This document shows positions 1 through 9,096 of a stretch of 64,000 bases of DNA, piece by piece. Under the pieces are notes generated by a model, which was given only the letters and a program-made list of their open reading frames with translations, searched no databases and was not told the origin of the DNA. The DNA is taken from NCBI RefSeq assembly GCF_013364275.1, contig NZ_CP054932.1, forward strand, positions 744,001 through 808,000, written 5' to 3'. A program made the position numbers and the translations under genes. How positions within the stretch are numbered: position 1 is the stretch's first letter; every line of letters begins with the position of its first letter. The DNA comes from Actinomadura sp. NAK00032. GTDB lineage: Bacteria > Actinomycetota > Actinomycetes > Streptosporangiales > Streptosporangiaceae.

Positions 1-1
1 C

Positions 2-1171
2 TCCGGCGGGCTGTACCGGACGCGCCGCAGCCCGTCGCTGCTGGCCGACGGCCCGCCGCTGCTCGCCCGGATCCTCGCCGTCGGCGCCGTCGTGGCGGTG
101 CTGCTGCCGCATCCGGCGGCGGCGCTGCTGTGGGCGGTGGCGGTGGCGGCGACGATGTCGCTCGGGTTCCGCGCGTTCGTGAACGCCGCCGTCCGGACGT
201 ACCGGTGCCGCAGGGCGCGGCCGCGGCCGGCGCTCGTCGTCGGGACGGGCGCGACGGCCGCGCACCTGGTCGACATCCTGCGGGAGCGCGGCGAGCTGGG
301 GCTGGCGGCGGTCGGGCAGGTCGCGGCGGGACGGCCCGCGGCGGCGCCGGTGCTCGGGGAGACCGCCGACCTGCCGGCGCTCGTCCAGGAGCACGGGGTC
401 GGGACGCTGGTCGTCGTCGCCGAGGACGTCCACCCCGACCATCTCGGCGCGGTGCTGCGCGTCTCGTTCGGGCTGCCGTGCGAGACCCTGCTCGTCCGGC
501 CGTCGTCGGACGTGGTGCCGGTGGCGGCGGGGCGGTGCGAGTACCTCGCCGGGCTGCCGTGCGCGCGGGTCGACTGGCGGCTGCGCGACCCGGCGGCGCG
601 GCGCGCGAAGCGGGCGCTGGACGCCGTGCTGGGGTCGCTGCTGCTGGTCGTCGCGGCGCCGGTGCTCGCGGTGTGCGCGGTCGCGGTGCGGGTCGAGGGC
701 GGTCCCGGGGTGCTGTTCCGGCAGCGCCGGATCGGGCTCGGCGGCGAGGAGTTCGTGCTGCTGAAGTTCCGGACGCTGAAGCCGGTGGACGAGACGGAGT
801 CCGACACCCGCTGGACGGTCAAGAACGACGCGCGGATGGGGCGGGTCGGCCGGTTCCTGCGCAACACGTCGCTGGACGAACTGCCGCAGCTGTGGAACGT
901 GGTGCGCGGCGACATGAGCCTCGTCGGGCCGCGCCCGGAGCGCCCCCATTTCGTGGAGCAGTTCTCCCGCACCTGCCCCGGCTACATGCTGCGGCACCGC
1001 GTCCCGGTGGGGATGACGGGCTGGGCGCAGGTGCACGGGTTCCGCGGCGACACCTCCATCGAGCTGCGGGCGCGGCTGGACAACCACTACATCGACCACT
1101 GGTCGTTCGCCGGCGACCTGAAGATCCTGCTGCTGACCGCCCACGCGATGCTCTGCCGGGACTCCGGATGA
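2..1171 (+). CDS. Exopolysaccharide polyprenyl glycosylphosphotransferase, 5' truncated
   Basis: Initiating sugar transferase that would load the first sugar-1-phosphate onto undecaprenyl phosphate at the membrane. The frame is open to the left edge, so the start lies outside the window; the GTG at 92 is internal. The visible N-terminal part is hydrophobic and then has a CoA-binding-like Rossmann segment (ALVVGTGATAAHLVDIL). The C-terminal half is the bacterial sugar transferase domain: a hydrophobic hairpin (LDAVLGSLLLVVAAPVLAV), RQRRIG, LLKFRTL, DELPQLWNVVRGDMSLVGPR. The stop overlaps the next start as ATGA, so it is translationally coupled to the polymerase gene and begins the EPS operon visible here. 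The sugar specificity cannot be read from the sequence. Confidence 0.93.
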   Translation, partial: SGGLYRTRRSPSLLADGPPLLARILAVGAVVAVLLPHPAAALLWAVAVAATMSLGFRAFVNAAVRTYRCRRARPRPALVVGTGATAAHLVDILRERGELGLAAVGQVAAGRPAAAPVLGETADLPALVQEHGVGTLVVVAEDVHPDHLGAVLRVSFGLPCETLLVRPSSDVVPVAAGRCEYLAGLPCARVDWRLRDPAARRAKRALDAVLGSLLLVVAAPVLAVCAVAVRVEGGPGVLFRQRRIGLGGEEFVLLKFRTLKPVDETESDTRWTVKNDARMGRVGRFLRNTSLDELPQLWNVVRGDMSLVGPRPERPHFVEQFSRTCPGYMLRHRVPVGMTGWAQVHGFRGDTSIELRARLDNHYIDHWSFAGDLKILLLTAHAMLCRDSG

Positions 1172-2469
1172 CCGTCCTCGCCGCGCCGTTCCCGGCGACG
1201 TGGCCGCCGCGCCGGCCGAGCTGGCTGATCGCGGCGGCGGTGGCGTGCGTCGGGATCCCGCCGGGCGCGCGGGCGTTCGGGCCCGGCGTCCAGGTCACCG
1301 CCGGCGATGTGGCGAGCGGCGCGCTGGTGCTCGTCGCCGTGTTCCTGCTGGTCACGGGCCAGGTGGCGCTGCCGCGTGCGGCGTTGCCCGCGTTCGCGCC
1401 GCTGGTGGCGGCGCTCGGGATCAGCACCGTCCACTCGGCGGACATCGAGACCAGCGTGGTCGGCTTCGTCCGCGACCTCCAGGTGTTCGTGCTGGTGCCG
1501 CTGGCGGTGGTGCTGCTCGTCCGGGACCGCCGCGACCTCGTGATCGTCCTGTCCGCGCTGCTCGGGCTGGGGCTGGCGGAGGCCGGGTACGGGATCTGGC
1601 AGTCGGCCACCGGCAACGGCGCGTCGATGGACGGCCGCAACATCCGGGCCGTCGGCACGTTCGGCGCCCTCGACGTGATGGCGATGTCGATCGTCGCCGG
1701 GTTCGCGTTCCTCATCCTGACCGCGTTCGCGCTGACCGCGCCCGGCCGCGCCGCCGCGCGGGCGCGCGGCCTCGCCGTCCCGGCGGCGCTGGCGGGGCTC
1801 GGCGTGCTGGCCGCCGCGCTCGCGTTCGCGCTGAGCCGCGGCACGTGGCTCGCGCTCGGCGCCGCCGCCGTCCTCATCCTGGTGGTCTTCGACCGGTGGA
1901 CGGCGGTCAAGGTGCTGACCTGCTGCGGCGCCCTGATGGTCGTGCTCGCCCTGGCGGGCGGCGGCGGGCAGGCCGTCGTCGAGCGGTCCAAGTCGATGGC
2001 CGCGTCGATCACCCAGCCCGACCAGTCCGTGGACGACCGGTACAACCTGTGGGCCGCCGCCGTCCGGATCTGGGAGGACCACCCGGTCACCGGCGTCGGC
2101 GTGAAGAACTTCCCGGCCTACCGCGACACCTACGCCGGCATCGAGCTGTCGTCCGGCAGCGAGACCGACGACCCCGTGAACGGCTACGTGCGGCAGCCGC
2201 TGCTGTCGCCGCACAACCAGTACCTGCTGTTCCTGTCCGAACAGGGCGCGCTGGGCCTCGCCGGGTTCGGCGCGCTGCTCGCCGTGCTCGTCGCCGGGCT
2301 GTGGAGGCGCCGCGACGTCCGCGACCCGTGCTGGCTCGCGGGCACCGCGCTGCTGGCGTTCCTCCTGATCAACTTCCTGTACGCGGACATGGGCGGGCCG
2401 ACGTGCGCGCTCACCGCCATCGTGATCGGCGCCGTCGCGGTGCGCTCCTTCGGGACGGTCCGGGCATGA
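1168..2469 (+). CDS. O-antigen ligase / Wzy-type polysaccharide polymerase
   Basis: Polytopic membrane protein of 433 residues with about ten hydrophobic segments and a large periplasmic-type loop (roughly residues 270-350) before the last two segments. This is the layout of the Wzy_C/O-antigen ligase family (WaaL/Wzy), which joins polyprenyl-linked repeat units outside the membrane. In the loop the segment VDDRYNLWAAAVRIWEDHPV, followed by TGVGVKNF, matches the family signature (R.xxW...P..G.G...). The ATG overlaps the upstream stop (ATGA) and its own stop overlaps the next ATG. Position between a sugar transferase and a flippase supports polymerase rather than ligase, but that is context inference. 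Confidence 0.87.
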   Translation: MTVLAAPFPATWPPRRPSWLIAAAVACVGIPPGARAFGPGVQVTAGDVASGALVLVAVFLLVTGQVALPRAALPAFAPLVAALGISTVHSADIETSVVGFVRDLQVFVLVPLAVVLLVRDRRDLVIVLSALLGLGLAEAGYGIWQSATGNGASMDGRNIRAVGTFGALDVMAMSIVAGFAFLILTAFALTAPGRAAARARGLAVPAALAGLGVLAAALAFALSRGTWLALGAAAVLILVVFDRWTAVKVLTCCGALMVVLALAGGGGQAVVERSKSMAASITQPDQSVDDRYNLWAAAVRIWEDHPVTGVGVKNFPAYRDTYAGIELSSGSETDDPVNGYVRQPLLSPHNQYLLFLSEQGALGLAGFGALLAVLVAGLWRRRDVRDPCWLAGTALLAFLLINFLYADMGGPTCALTAIVIGAVAVRSFGTVRA

Positions 2470-4148
2470 CGGCGGGGGCCGGCTCCGTCGGGCGCGCCGC
2501 CGCGCTGTCGGGCGTGCTCATCGCCGCGGGCACCGCGCTCGGGTTCGCGCGCGACCTGGTGATGGCGCACATGTTCGGCGCGAGCGGCAGCACCGACGCG
2601 TTCCTCGTCGCGTGGACGATCCCGGAGACGGTGTCGCCGCTGCTCATCGAGGACGCGATGGCGCTGCTGATGGTCCCGGTCGTCACCCGCCTGCTGGCGC
2701 GCGGCGACGGGCTGCGCCCGCTCGTCGGCTCGGCGCTGCCGCGCATGGTGTTCTGCCTGGCGCTGGTCACGCTGACGCTCGTGGCCGCGGCCCCGGTCGT
2801 GGTGGACGTCCTGGCGCCCGGCCTGGCCGAGGACGGATCCGCCGTGATGTGCGTGCGGCTGACGGCCGTCACCGTCGTGACGTTCGGCGTGGCGGGCTTC
2901 ATGAGCGCCACGCTGCGCGCCCACCACCGGTTCGGTCCGCCCGCCGCGATCTACGCGGCCTACAACATCGGCATCCTCGCGCTGATCGCGGGCCTGTCCG
3001 GCCTCGTCGGGATCACCAGCGCGGCCGTCGGCGTCGCCTGCGGCAGCCTGCTGATGGTCGCGGTCCAGGCACCGGCCTTCGCCCGCTGCCTCCGCGACAG
3101 CCCCGCCGTGCCCGCGTCCCCGATGGGCGGTGTCGAGTGGCGGCTCGGGGCCGCGGCGGTGGCGCCGGTCGTCGTCTACACGGTGACGCGGCAGGCGCAG
3201 GTGTTCGTCGAGCGGTTCCTCGGCTCGGAGCTATCCGCCGGGTCGATCTCCCAGCTGAACTACGCGCAGAAGGTCGCGCAGGTGCCGATGGTGCTGTCGC
3301 TGCTGATCGTGACGGTGACGTTCCCGAGGCTGGCGCGGGCCTCCGCGGACGGCGACACCCGGCGCGTCGCCCGCCGCATCCGGCAGGACCTCGTGGTCGC
3401 GAGCGCGATGGTGCTGGCGGCGACCGCGTTCCTGGTGGCGTTCGCGCCCACGGTCATCCGGGTGCTGTTCGAGCACGGCGAGTTCACCTCCGACGACACG
3501 GCGGGCACCGCGTCGATCATGCGGGTGTACGCGCTCGGCCTGTGGGGGCAGTCGGCGGTCGGCCTCGCGGCCCGCGCGTTCTTCGCGCAGCGGCGGCCGA
3601 CCTGGCGGCCCGCCCGCGTCCTCGCGCTGGGCCTCGCCGTCACCGCCGCCGTCGGGAGCGGGTTCGCGGCGTCCGGCGGGACGCTCGCGCTCGCCGCCGC
3701 CAACGCCACCGGGATCACGCTCGCCGCCGTCCTGCTGCTCGGCGGGCTGCGGCGCGGCATCGCGCCGCTCGCGCCGCGCCGGATCGCCGCCGACGTGTCC
3801 CGGCTGATGCTCGCCGCCGCCGGGGCGTGCGCGGCGGGGGCGCTCGCCGCCCGCGGCCTCGCCGGGGCGCCGGCGCTCGTCCAGCTCGTCGCCGGCGGTG
3901 CCGTGGTCACCGCCGCGTTCGCGGTCCTGACCGCCCTGGCGGGACCCGACCTCGTTGCTCCATGGATCGCTTTGCGGTCGCGCGGCGGTGTGCGCGGCCG
4001 GACCGAATCGGGGGAGACCAGTGAGCCAGCCGACCGAACCAGCCGGAGTGACCGAACCGGCGAGAGTGACCGGGCCGGAGCGGCCGCCGGAGGTGATCCG
4101 GCCGGTTCCGCTGGTGCTGATGTACCACTCGGTCGACCACTTCGATGA
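2466..4148 (+). CDS. MurJ/MviN-family lipid-linked oligosaccharide flippase
   Basis: 560-residue MATE/MOP-superfamily exporter with about 14 hydrophobic segments. The N-terminus (SGVLIAAGTALGFARDLVMA, FGASGSTDAFLVAWTIPE) matches MurJ/MviN, and LNYAQKVAQVPMVLSLLIVT and FEHGEFTSDDT are typical internal motifs. In an EPS cluster such proteins serve as the Wzx-like flippase for polyprenyl-linked repeats; essential lipid II flipping by this copy is less likely. The start is coupled to the polymerase stop (ATGA). The last ~60 residues are hydrophilic, rich in S/T/G/R/D, and overlap the following deacetylase gene by 128 bp in another frame. Either a real tail or a 3' extension after loss of an earlier stop would explain this. 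Confidence 0.88.
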   Translation: MTAGAGSVGRAAALSGVLIAAGTALGFARDLVMAHMFGASGSTDAFLVAWTIPETVSPLLIEDAMALLMVPVVTRLLARGDGLRPLVGSALPRMVFCLALVTLTLVAAAPVVVDVLAPGLAEDGSAVMCVRLTAVTVVTFGVAGFMSATLRAHHRFGPPAAIYAAYNIGILALIAGLSGLVGITSAAVGVACGSLLMVAVQAPAFARCLRDSPAVPASPMGGVEWRLGAAAVAPVVVYTVTRQAQVFVERFLGSELSAGSISQLNYAQKVAQVPMVLSLLIVTVTFPRLARASADGDTRRVARRIRQDLVVASAMVLAATAFLVAFAPTVIRVLFEHGEFTSDDTAGTASIMRVYALGLWGQSAVGLAARAFFAQRRPTWRPARVLALGLAVTAAVGSGFAASGGTLALAAANATGITLAAVLLLGGLRRGIAPLAPRRIAADVSRLMLAAAGACAAGALAARGLAGAPALVQLVAGGAVVTAAFAVLTALAGPDLVAPWIALRSRGGVRGRTESGETSEPADRTSRSDRTGESDRAGAAAGGDPAGSAGADVPLGRPLR

Positions 4149-4797
4149 GGATCCGCACCTGGTCACGGTGTCGCCGGCCCGGTTCGAGCGGCAGCTCGCC
4201 TGGCTGCGCGCCCGCGGCCTGCGCGGCGTCGCGATGGCGGAGCTGCTGGACGCGCACGCCGCCGGGCGGTCCCGCGGCCTCGTCGGGCTGACCTTCGACG
4301 ACGGCTACGCCGACTTCGCGACGCGGGCCGTCCCGGCGCTGCTGCGGTACGGGTTCGGCGCGACGGTGTACGTCGTGTCCGGCCGGATCGGCACCTACAA
4401 CGCGTGGGACGACGGCCCGCGCAAGCCGCTGATGACGGCCGACCAGATCCGCACCGTCGCGGGCGCCGGCATGGAGGTCGCCTCGCACGGCCGCCACCAC
4501 GTCTCCCTCCCCGGGACGGACGACACCGAGCTGCGCGAGGAACTGGAGGAGAGCCGCGCCGCCCTGGAGGAGATCGTCGAGGCGCCGGTCACCGGCTTCG
4601 CCTACCCCTACGGGCACGCCACCGCCCGCGAGGTCGAGGCGGTGCGCGCCGCCGGGTACGACCACGCGTGCGACATCCGGCCCGAGGAGCCGTCGCGGCA
4701 CGCGCTGCCCCGCACCTACATCGGCGACCGGGACGGGCCGCTGCGGCTGCGCGCCAAGGTCGTCCGGCACGAGCTGCGCCGCCGGAGCCACGTGTGA
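4021..4797 (+). CDS. Polysaccharide deacetylase (NodB homology, CE4)
   Basis: 258-residue NodB-domain protein that would remove N- or O-acetyl groups from a polysaccharide. Visible motifs: VLMYHSVD near the N-terminus; the metal/base motif TFDDGYADF; SHGRHH, supplying histidine ligands; and FAYPYG, the third family motif. No signal peptide or transmembrane segment is evident, so it may act on cytoplasmic precursors or be exported otherwise. I chose the GTG at 4021, preceded by GGGGGAGA at an 8-nt scale spacing; an ATG 22 codons upstream is possible but lies deep in the flippase gene. The stop overlaps the next GTG (GTGTGA). Confidence 0.9.
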   Translation: MSQPTEPAGVTEPARVTGPERPPEVIRPVPLVLMYHSVDHFDEDPHLVTVSPARFERQLAWLRARGLRGVAMAELLDAHAAGRSRGLVGLTFDDGYADFATRAVPALLRYGFGATVYVVSGRIGTYNAWDDGPRKPLMTADQIRTVAGAGMEVASHGRHHVSLPGTDDTELREELEESRAALEEIVEAPVTGFAYPYGHATAREVEAVRAAGYDHACDIRPEEPSRHALPRTYIGDRDGPLRLRAKVVRHELRRRSHV

Positions 4798-5939
4798 CCC
4801 GGGTCCTGCACGTCATCACCGGGCTGGAGCACGGCGGCGCGGAACGCCAACTCGCGCTGCTGCTGCGGCACCTGCCGGTCGCCAGCGAGGTCGCGACCCT
4901 CACCCGGACCGGGACGCTCGGCGCGGAGATCCGCCGCACCGGCGTGCCCGTCCACGAGATCGGGATGCGCGGCAACCGGGACCTCGCGGCGCTGCCCCGG
5001 CTCGCGCGGCTGATCCGGCGCGGCCGGTACGACGTCGTCCACACGCACCTGTACCGGGCGTGCGTCTACGGCCGGATCGCGGCGCGCCTCGCCGGGACGC
5101 CCCGCGTCATCGCCACCGAGCACTCGCTCGGCGACGGCCACATCGAGGGACGCGCGACGACGCGCGGCGTCCGGGCCCTGTACCGGGCGACCGAGCGGCT
5201 CGGGTCGCTGACCGTCGCGGTGTCGCCGACCGTCGCCGGCCGGCTGCGCGGCTGGGGCGTGCGGCCCGGCCGCATCGTGGTGATCCCGAACGGCATCGAC
5301 GCCGCCGCGTTCGCGTTCGACGCGGCCCGCCGCGCCGCGACCCGCCGCCGCCTCGGCATCCTCCCGGCCGAGCCCGTCGTCGGCGCCGTCGGACGGCTCG
5401 TCCCGACCAAGCGGTTCGACCTGCTGATCGACGCGGTCGCCCGGCTGGACGGCGTCCGGCTGCTGCTCGTCGGCGCCGGGCCCGAGCGGGCCGCCCTGGA
5501 GCGCCGCGCCCGCGACCTGCGCGTCCCCGTCGTCTTCACCGGCGGGACGTCGGACGTGGCGGGCGCACTCGCCGCGATGGACGTGCTCGCCGCGCCGTCC
5601 GCCCAGGAGACCTTCGGGCTCGGCGTCCTGGAGGCCCTCGCCGCCGGGCTGCCCGTCCGCTACACCGCCTGCCCCGCCCTCGACGACCTCCCGCCCGGCG
5701 GGGCCCCCGGCGCGCGCCGCGTGCCCGCCGTCGCCCGCGCCGGGACCTGGAGCGCGGAACTGCGCCGCGCCCTGAACGCGCACCTGAACGCGCACCCGGA
5801 CCGGACGCGCGTGCCGCCCGCCGTCGCCCGCTACGCCATCGCCGAGCAGGCCGCCGAGATCGCCCGGCTGTACCTGCCCGAGCCGCCCGCCCGCGGGGTC
5901 GTTCCGATTCGAGAAAGGGCTCATGATGCCGCCACGTGA
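4794..5939 (+). CDS. Glycosyltransferase family 4
   Basis: GT-B retaining glycosyltransferase, 381 residues. The N-terminal acceptor domain starts VLHVITGLEHGGAERQL, a standard GT4 beginning with the GGAE/GGxx loop. Further on come VIPNGID, VGAVGRLVPTKRFDLLIDA at the start of the donor domain, and ETFGLGVLEALAAGLPV with the EX7E-type donor-binding motif. It presumably adds a sugar to the growing lipid-linked repeat at the cytoplasmic face. The GTG start overlaps the deacetylase stop. The C-terminal 20 residues run over the beginning of the Wzz-like gene, indicating tight operon packing. Donor and acceptor sugars are unknown. Confidence 0.92.
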   Translation: MTRVLHVITGLEHGGAERQLALLLRHLPVASEVATLTRTGTLGAEIRRTGVPVHEIGMRGNRDLAALPRLARLIRRGRYDVVHTHLYRACVYGRIAARLAGTPRVIATEHSLGDGHIEGRATTRGVRALYRATERLGSLTVAVSPTVAGRLRGWGVRPGRIVVIPNGIDAAAFAFDAARRAATRRRLGILPAEPVVGAVGRLVPTKRFDLLIDAVARLDGVRLLLVGAGPERAALERRARDLRVPVVFTGGTSDVAGALAAMDVLAAPSAQETFGLGVLEALAAGLPVRYTACPALDDLPPGGAPGARRVPAVARAGTWSAELRRALNAHLNAHPDRTRVPPAVARYAIAEQAAEIARLYLPEPPARGVVPIRERAHDAAT

Positions 5940-6651
5940 CGCCAGGAGACGGCCCATCGGCCGCAGGGAGACGCGGACCGTCCGGAGCGGCCCGCTCCGG
6001 GCCGCCGCCCGGCGGCTGCGCCGGCCGCTCACCGCCTGCCTGCGGCGGTTCGGCCTGTCGCTCGCGCTCGTGCTCGCCGGGTTCCTCGGCGGGCTCGGCT
6101 ACGCGCTGCTCGCGCCGACCACCTACACCGCGACGGCGTTCGTCCTCGTCGTGGACGCCGGGGACGGCGGGTCCGGCCCGGCGGCGGTCAGCTTCGCGCA
6201 GGCGTACGGCCGGCTCGCGCCGCTGCCGGAGACCCTCGAGTACTCCACGCTCCCGCTGCCGCGGCACGCGCCGGGCGGCACCCGCGAGCACATCCAGGCG
6301 TCCACGTCGCCGGACACGCCGCTGATCCGGCTCGCCGGCAGCGCCCGCACGGCCGGCGACGCGGCCGCGTTCGCCAACGCCGCCGCCGACGCGCTCGTCC
6401 GGTACGGGACGTCGCACCGCTCCGACACCGGCGTCCGCGTCGCGCTGATGACGCTCGCAGAGCCGCCGGCGGCGCCGTCCTCGCCGAACCTGCCGCTGGG
6501 CGTCGCCGCCGGGACCGCGACCGGGGTGCTGCTCGCCGGGCTCGTCGCCGCCGTGATGGCCGGGCGGCGCGGTGCCCGGCGCGGCGCGGCGCCCGCGTCC
6601 GCCGCCGTCCCCGCCCCGCCCGCCGCCGACCGGATGGAGGTGAGGTCATGA
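5923..6651 (+). CDS. Wzz-like polysaccharide chain-length / transport protein
   Basis: 242 residues with two transmembrane segments, one after an Arg-rich cytoplasmic N-terminus (FGLSLALVLAGFLGGLGYALL) and one near the C-terminus (LGVAAGTATGVLLAGLVAAV). Between them is an extracytoplasmic domain that begins APTTYTATAFVLV, as in the Wzz/PCP family that controls chain length. A Pro-rich motif (PPAAPSSPNLPLG) precedes the second segment, as is usual for the family. No tyrosine kinase domain is fused and none is adjacent. Two ATGs (5923 and 5926) follow GAAAGGG; either could be used. The stop overlaps the next ATG. Confidence 0.85.
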   Translation: MMPPRDARRRPIGRRETRTVRSGPLRAAARRLRRPLTACLRRFGLSLALVLAGFLGGLGYALLAPTTYTATAFVLVVDAGDGGSGPAAVSFAQAYGRLAPLPETLEYSTLPLPRHAPGGTREHIQASTSPDTPLIRLAGSARTAGDAAAFANAAADALVRYGTSHRSDTGVRVALMTLAEPPAAPSSPNLPLGVAAGTATGVLLAGLVAAVMAGRRGARRGAAPASAAVPAPPAADRMEVRS

Positions 6652-7784
6652 CCGCCGTCGCAGCCGTCCGGTCCGCCACCCCGGCCGTCGAGTGGTCGGC
6701 GGAGGTGCACCGGAACGAGCAGGCGCTCGTCACGTTCGCGGACGAACTGCGCGACCTGTACGACCGCAGCCCCGCCGCGACGCCGTTCCAGACCTACGAG
6801 TGGCTGAAGTCGTGGTGGGGCTGGTACGGGACGCGGGGGCGGCTGCGGCTCGTCCTCGTCCGCTGCCGGGGCCGGCTCGTCGCGGCGGCGCCGCTGATGG
6901 CGGGCACCCGCTACGGGTTCCCGGTGCTGGTCCCGCTGGCCGCCGAGCAGAGCGACTTCACGGACTTCCTCCTCGACCCCGTGTACGGCGACGGCGCCGT
7001 CCGGCACCTCACCCGGGCGCTGCTGGACGAGCGGGGCTGGTGCGCGATCGACCTGCGCGAGGTCCGCCCCGGGTCGGCGGCGCACGCGGTCGCCGCGCGG
7101 TGGCCGCGCCGGACGTGGCGGGCGCCGTCCTCGGTGTGCCTGGAGCTCCCGGCCGCCGGCATGGACGACGTCCTCGCCCGGCTGCCGGGCCGCACCGCCG
7201 GGAAGATGCGCGCGAAGCTCCGCAAGATCGACGTGCGCGGCATCTCGGCCGAGAGCGTCCCGGCCGAGCAGGCCGCGGAGGCCGTGCACGCCCTGCTGGA
7301 CCTGCACGCCCTGCAGTGGCAGGGCCGCCCGATCAACCCCGAGCACACCCGGGAGCGGTTCCGCCGGCACCTGGCCGAGGCCGCGAGCGGGATGGTCCGG
7401 GACGGGCGCGCCGCCGTGCTGCGGTACCGGTGGGACGGCCGGCTCGTCGCCGGCGACCTCGTCCTCATCGGGCACCGGCACGTCGGCGCCTACCTGTACG
7501 GCGCGATCCCCGAGCTGCGCGACCGCGTGGACGTCTCGCTGATGATGCTGCGCGAGGACCTCGCCCTCGCCCGCGACCGGCACCGGCAGGGCGTCAGCCT
7601 GCTGCGCGGCGACGAACCGTACAAGCTGAAATGGCGGCCGACGCCGGTGCGGAACGAGCAGATCATCCTGGCGCGGACGGCCTCGGCCGCCGCGTTCGCC
7701 GGGGTCGTCCGGGCCCGCGCGCGCCTGGCGGACCGGCGGCACGCGGGCAGGCTGCCGGGGAGCGGGCGGGGATCCCATGACTGA
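6648..7784 (+). CDS. GNAT-fold acyltransferase, CelD/BcsL type
   Basis: 378-residue protein of the double-GNAT family (Acetyltransf_6, COG5653) often found in polysaccharide loci, likely acylating a sugar or transferring an aminoacyl/acyl group. Seen: PFQTYEWLKSWWGWYG near residue 40, the classic 'Fqt.eWl..ww' signature, and later RDRVDVSLMMLREDLALA followed by FLRGDEPYK-like LLRGDEPYKLKWRPTP, characteristic of the second GNAT domain. No signal peptide. Start ATG coupled to the Wzz-like gene (ATGA). Its own end overlaps the next GT4 start by 8 bp. The substrate is not deducible. Confidence 0.86.
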   Translation: MTAVAAVRSATPAVEWSAEVHRNEQALVTFADELRDLYDRSPAATPFQTYEWLKSWWGWYGTRGRLRLVLVRCRGRLVAAAPLMAGTRYGFPVLVPLAAEQSDFTDFLLDPVYGDGAVRHLTRALLDERGWCAIDLREVRPGSAAHAVAARWPRRTWRAPSSVCLELPAAGMDDVLARLPGRTAGKMRAKLRKIDVRGISAESVPAEQAAEAVHALLDLHALQWQGRPINPEHTRERFRRHLAEAASGMVRDGRAAVLRYRWDGRLVAGDLVLIGHRHVGAYLYGAIPELRDRVDVSLMMLREDLALARDRHRQGVSLLRGDEPYKLKWRPTPVRNEQIILARTASAAAFAGVVRARARLADRRHAGRLPGSGRGSHD

Positions 7785-9096
7785 GCCGGTGCCGCCGCGC
7801 GTCCTGCACGTCAGCCAGCCCAACGCCGGCGGCGTCGCCGTCTATGTCGGGCAGGCGGCGTGCGACCAGCGCAGGCGCGGATGGGACGTGGCGGTGGCCT
7901 GCCCGGCGGGCGGCGACCTGCCCGAGCGCTGCATGGCGGCCGGCGTGCCGTGGCTGCACTGGGACGCGGGGCGCGGCCCCGGCCCCGGGGTGCTGCGGGA
8001 GGCGCTGCGCCTGCGCGGGCTCGTCCGGACGTTCGCGCCCGACGTCGTCCACCTGCACTCCTCGAAGGCGGGCCTGGCGGGGCGGCTGCTGCGCCGGCCG
8101 GGCGGCACGCCGACGATGTTCCAGCCGCACGGCTGGTCGTGGCTCGCCGCGACCGGGCGGCAGGCCGCCGCGAGCCGCCGCTGGGAGCGGCTCGCCGCCC
8201 GCTGGAGCGATGCGCTCGTCTGCGTCGGCGCGGGCGAGCTGAGCCACGGCATGGACGCCGGTGTGCGCGGCCCGTACCGGCTCGTCCGCAACGGTGTCGA
8301 TTTGCGCCGGTTCGTCCCGGCGGACGCGGCGGCGCGGCTGGCCGCGCGGATCCGGCTGGGCCTGCCGACCGGCGCGCCGCTCGCCGTCTGCGTCGGCCGG
8401 GTGACCCGGCAGAAGGGGCAGGACGTCCTGGTCGAGGCGTGGCCGTCCGTCGTCGAGCGGTGCCCCGCCGCGCTGCTCGCGATCGTCGGGGCCGGCGGCG
8501 ACCCGGTGTGGACGCGCCGGGACCGGTCGTCCGGCATCCGGTTCGTCCCGGCGGTGGAGGACCCGCGCGACTGGCTGGCCGCGGCGAACGTCGTCGCGAT
8601 GCCGTCCCGGTGGGAGGGGCTGCCGCTGATCGCGCTGGAGGCCCTCGCCATGGGACGGCCCGTCGTCGGGACGGACATCCCGGGCATCACGGAGATCGTC
8701 CGGCCGGGCCTCGGCGCGCTGGTGCCCGCGGAGGACCCCGGCGCGCTCGCCGCGCAGCTCGCGGTCCGGCTCCAGTGCCCGGAGGCCGCCGAACGGGAGG
8801 GCCGCGCGGGCGCCGAGGCATCGGCCGGCTACGACCTCGCGGGGACGCTGGCCTCGCTCGCCGCCGTCACCCGCGAGGTGGCGGCCGGACGCGGCGGCGC
8901 CCCCGACGAGGCGCGCGAGGACGCCTCCGGCGACACGCGCGCGGTGGCGGGCGCGCTCGGCCGCACCGGCCTCGCCGGGACCGAGGTCGTGGGCTTCGCC
9001 GCGCCGGTCGGCCCCGCGGGCGCGGCCGGCGGGGTGAACGGCGCGTTCGACGGCGACGGCGGCGGTGCCGTCACCCCGCCGAACAGCTCCCGGTAG
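7777..9096 (+). CDS. Glycosyltransferase family 4 with low-complexity C-terminal tail
   Basis: 439 residues. The GT-B fold is recognisable from VLHVSQPNAGGVAVYVGQAA at the N-terminus, VVHLHSSKAGLAGRL, FQPHGWSW, then VRNGVDLRRF and VCVGRVTRQKGQDVLVEAW, and the donor motif PSRWEGLPLIALEALAMGRPV with GTDIPG. The enzyme proper ends near residue 370. About 70 further residues rich in G/A/D/E/T follow, and this tail is encoded antisense to the tail of the convergent GH26 gene. The start overlaps the preceding gene by 8 bp, so it is the last + gene of the tight EPS operon. The tail may be non-functional. Confidence 0.9.
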   Translation: MTEPVPPRVLHVSQPNAGGVAVYVGQAACDQRRRGWDVAVACPAGGDLPERCMAAGVPWLHWDAGRGPGPGVLREALRLRGLVRTFAPDVVHLHSSKAGLAGRLLRRPGGTPTMFQPHGWSWLAATGRQAAASRRWERLAARWSDALVCVGAGELSHGMDAGVRGPYRLVRNGVDLRRFVPADAAARLAARIRLGLPTGAPLAVCVGRVTRQKGQDVLVEAWPSVVERCPAALLAIVGAGGDPVWTRRDRSSGIRFVPAVEDPRDWLAAANVVAMPSRWEGLPLIALEALAMGRPVVGTDIPGITEIVRPGLGALVPAEDPGALAAQLAVRLQCPEAAEREGRAGAEASAGYDLAGTLASLAAVTREVAAGRGGAPDEAREDASGDTRAVAGALGRTGLAGTEVVGFAAPVGPAGAAGGVNGAFDGDGGGAVTPPNSSR

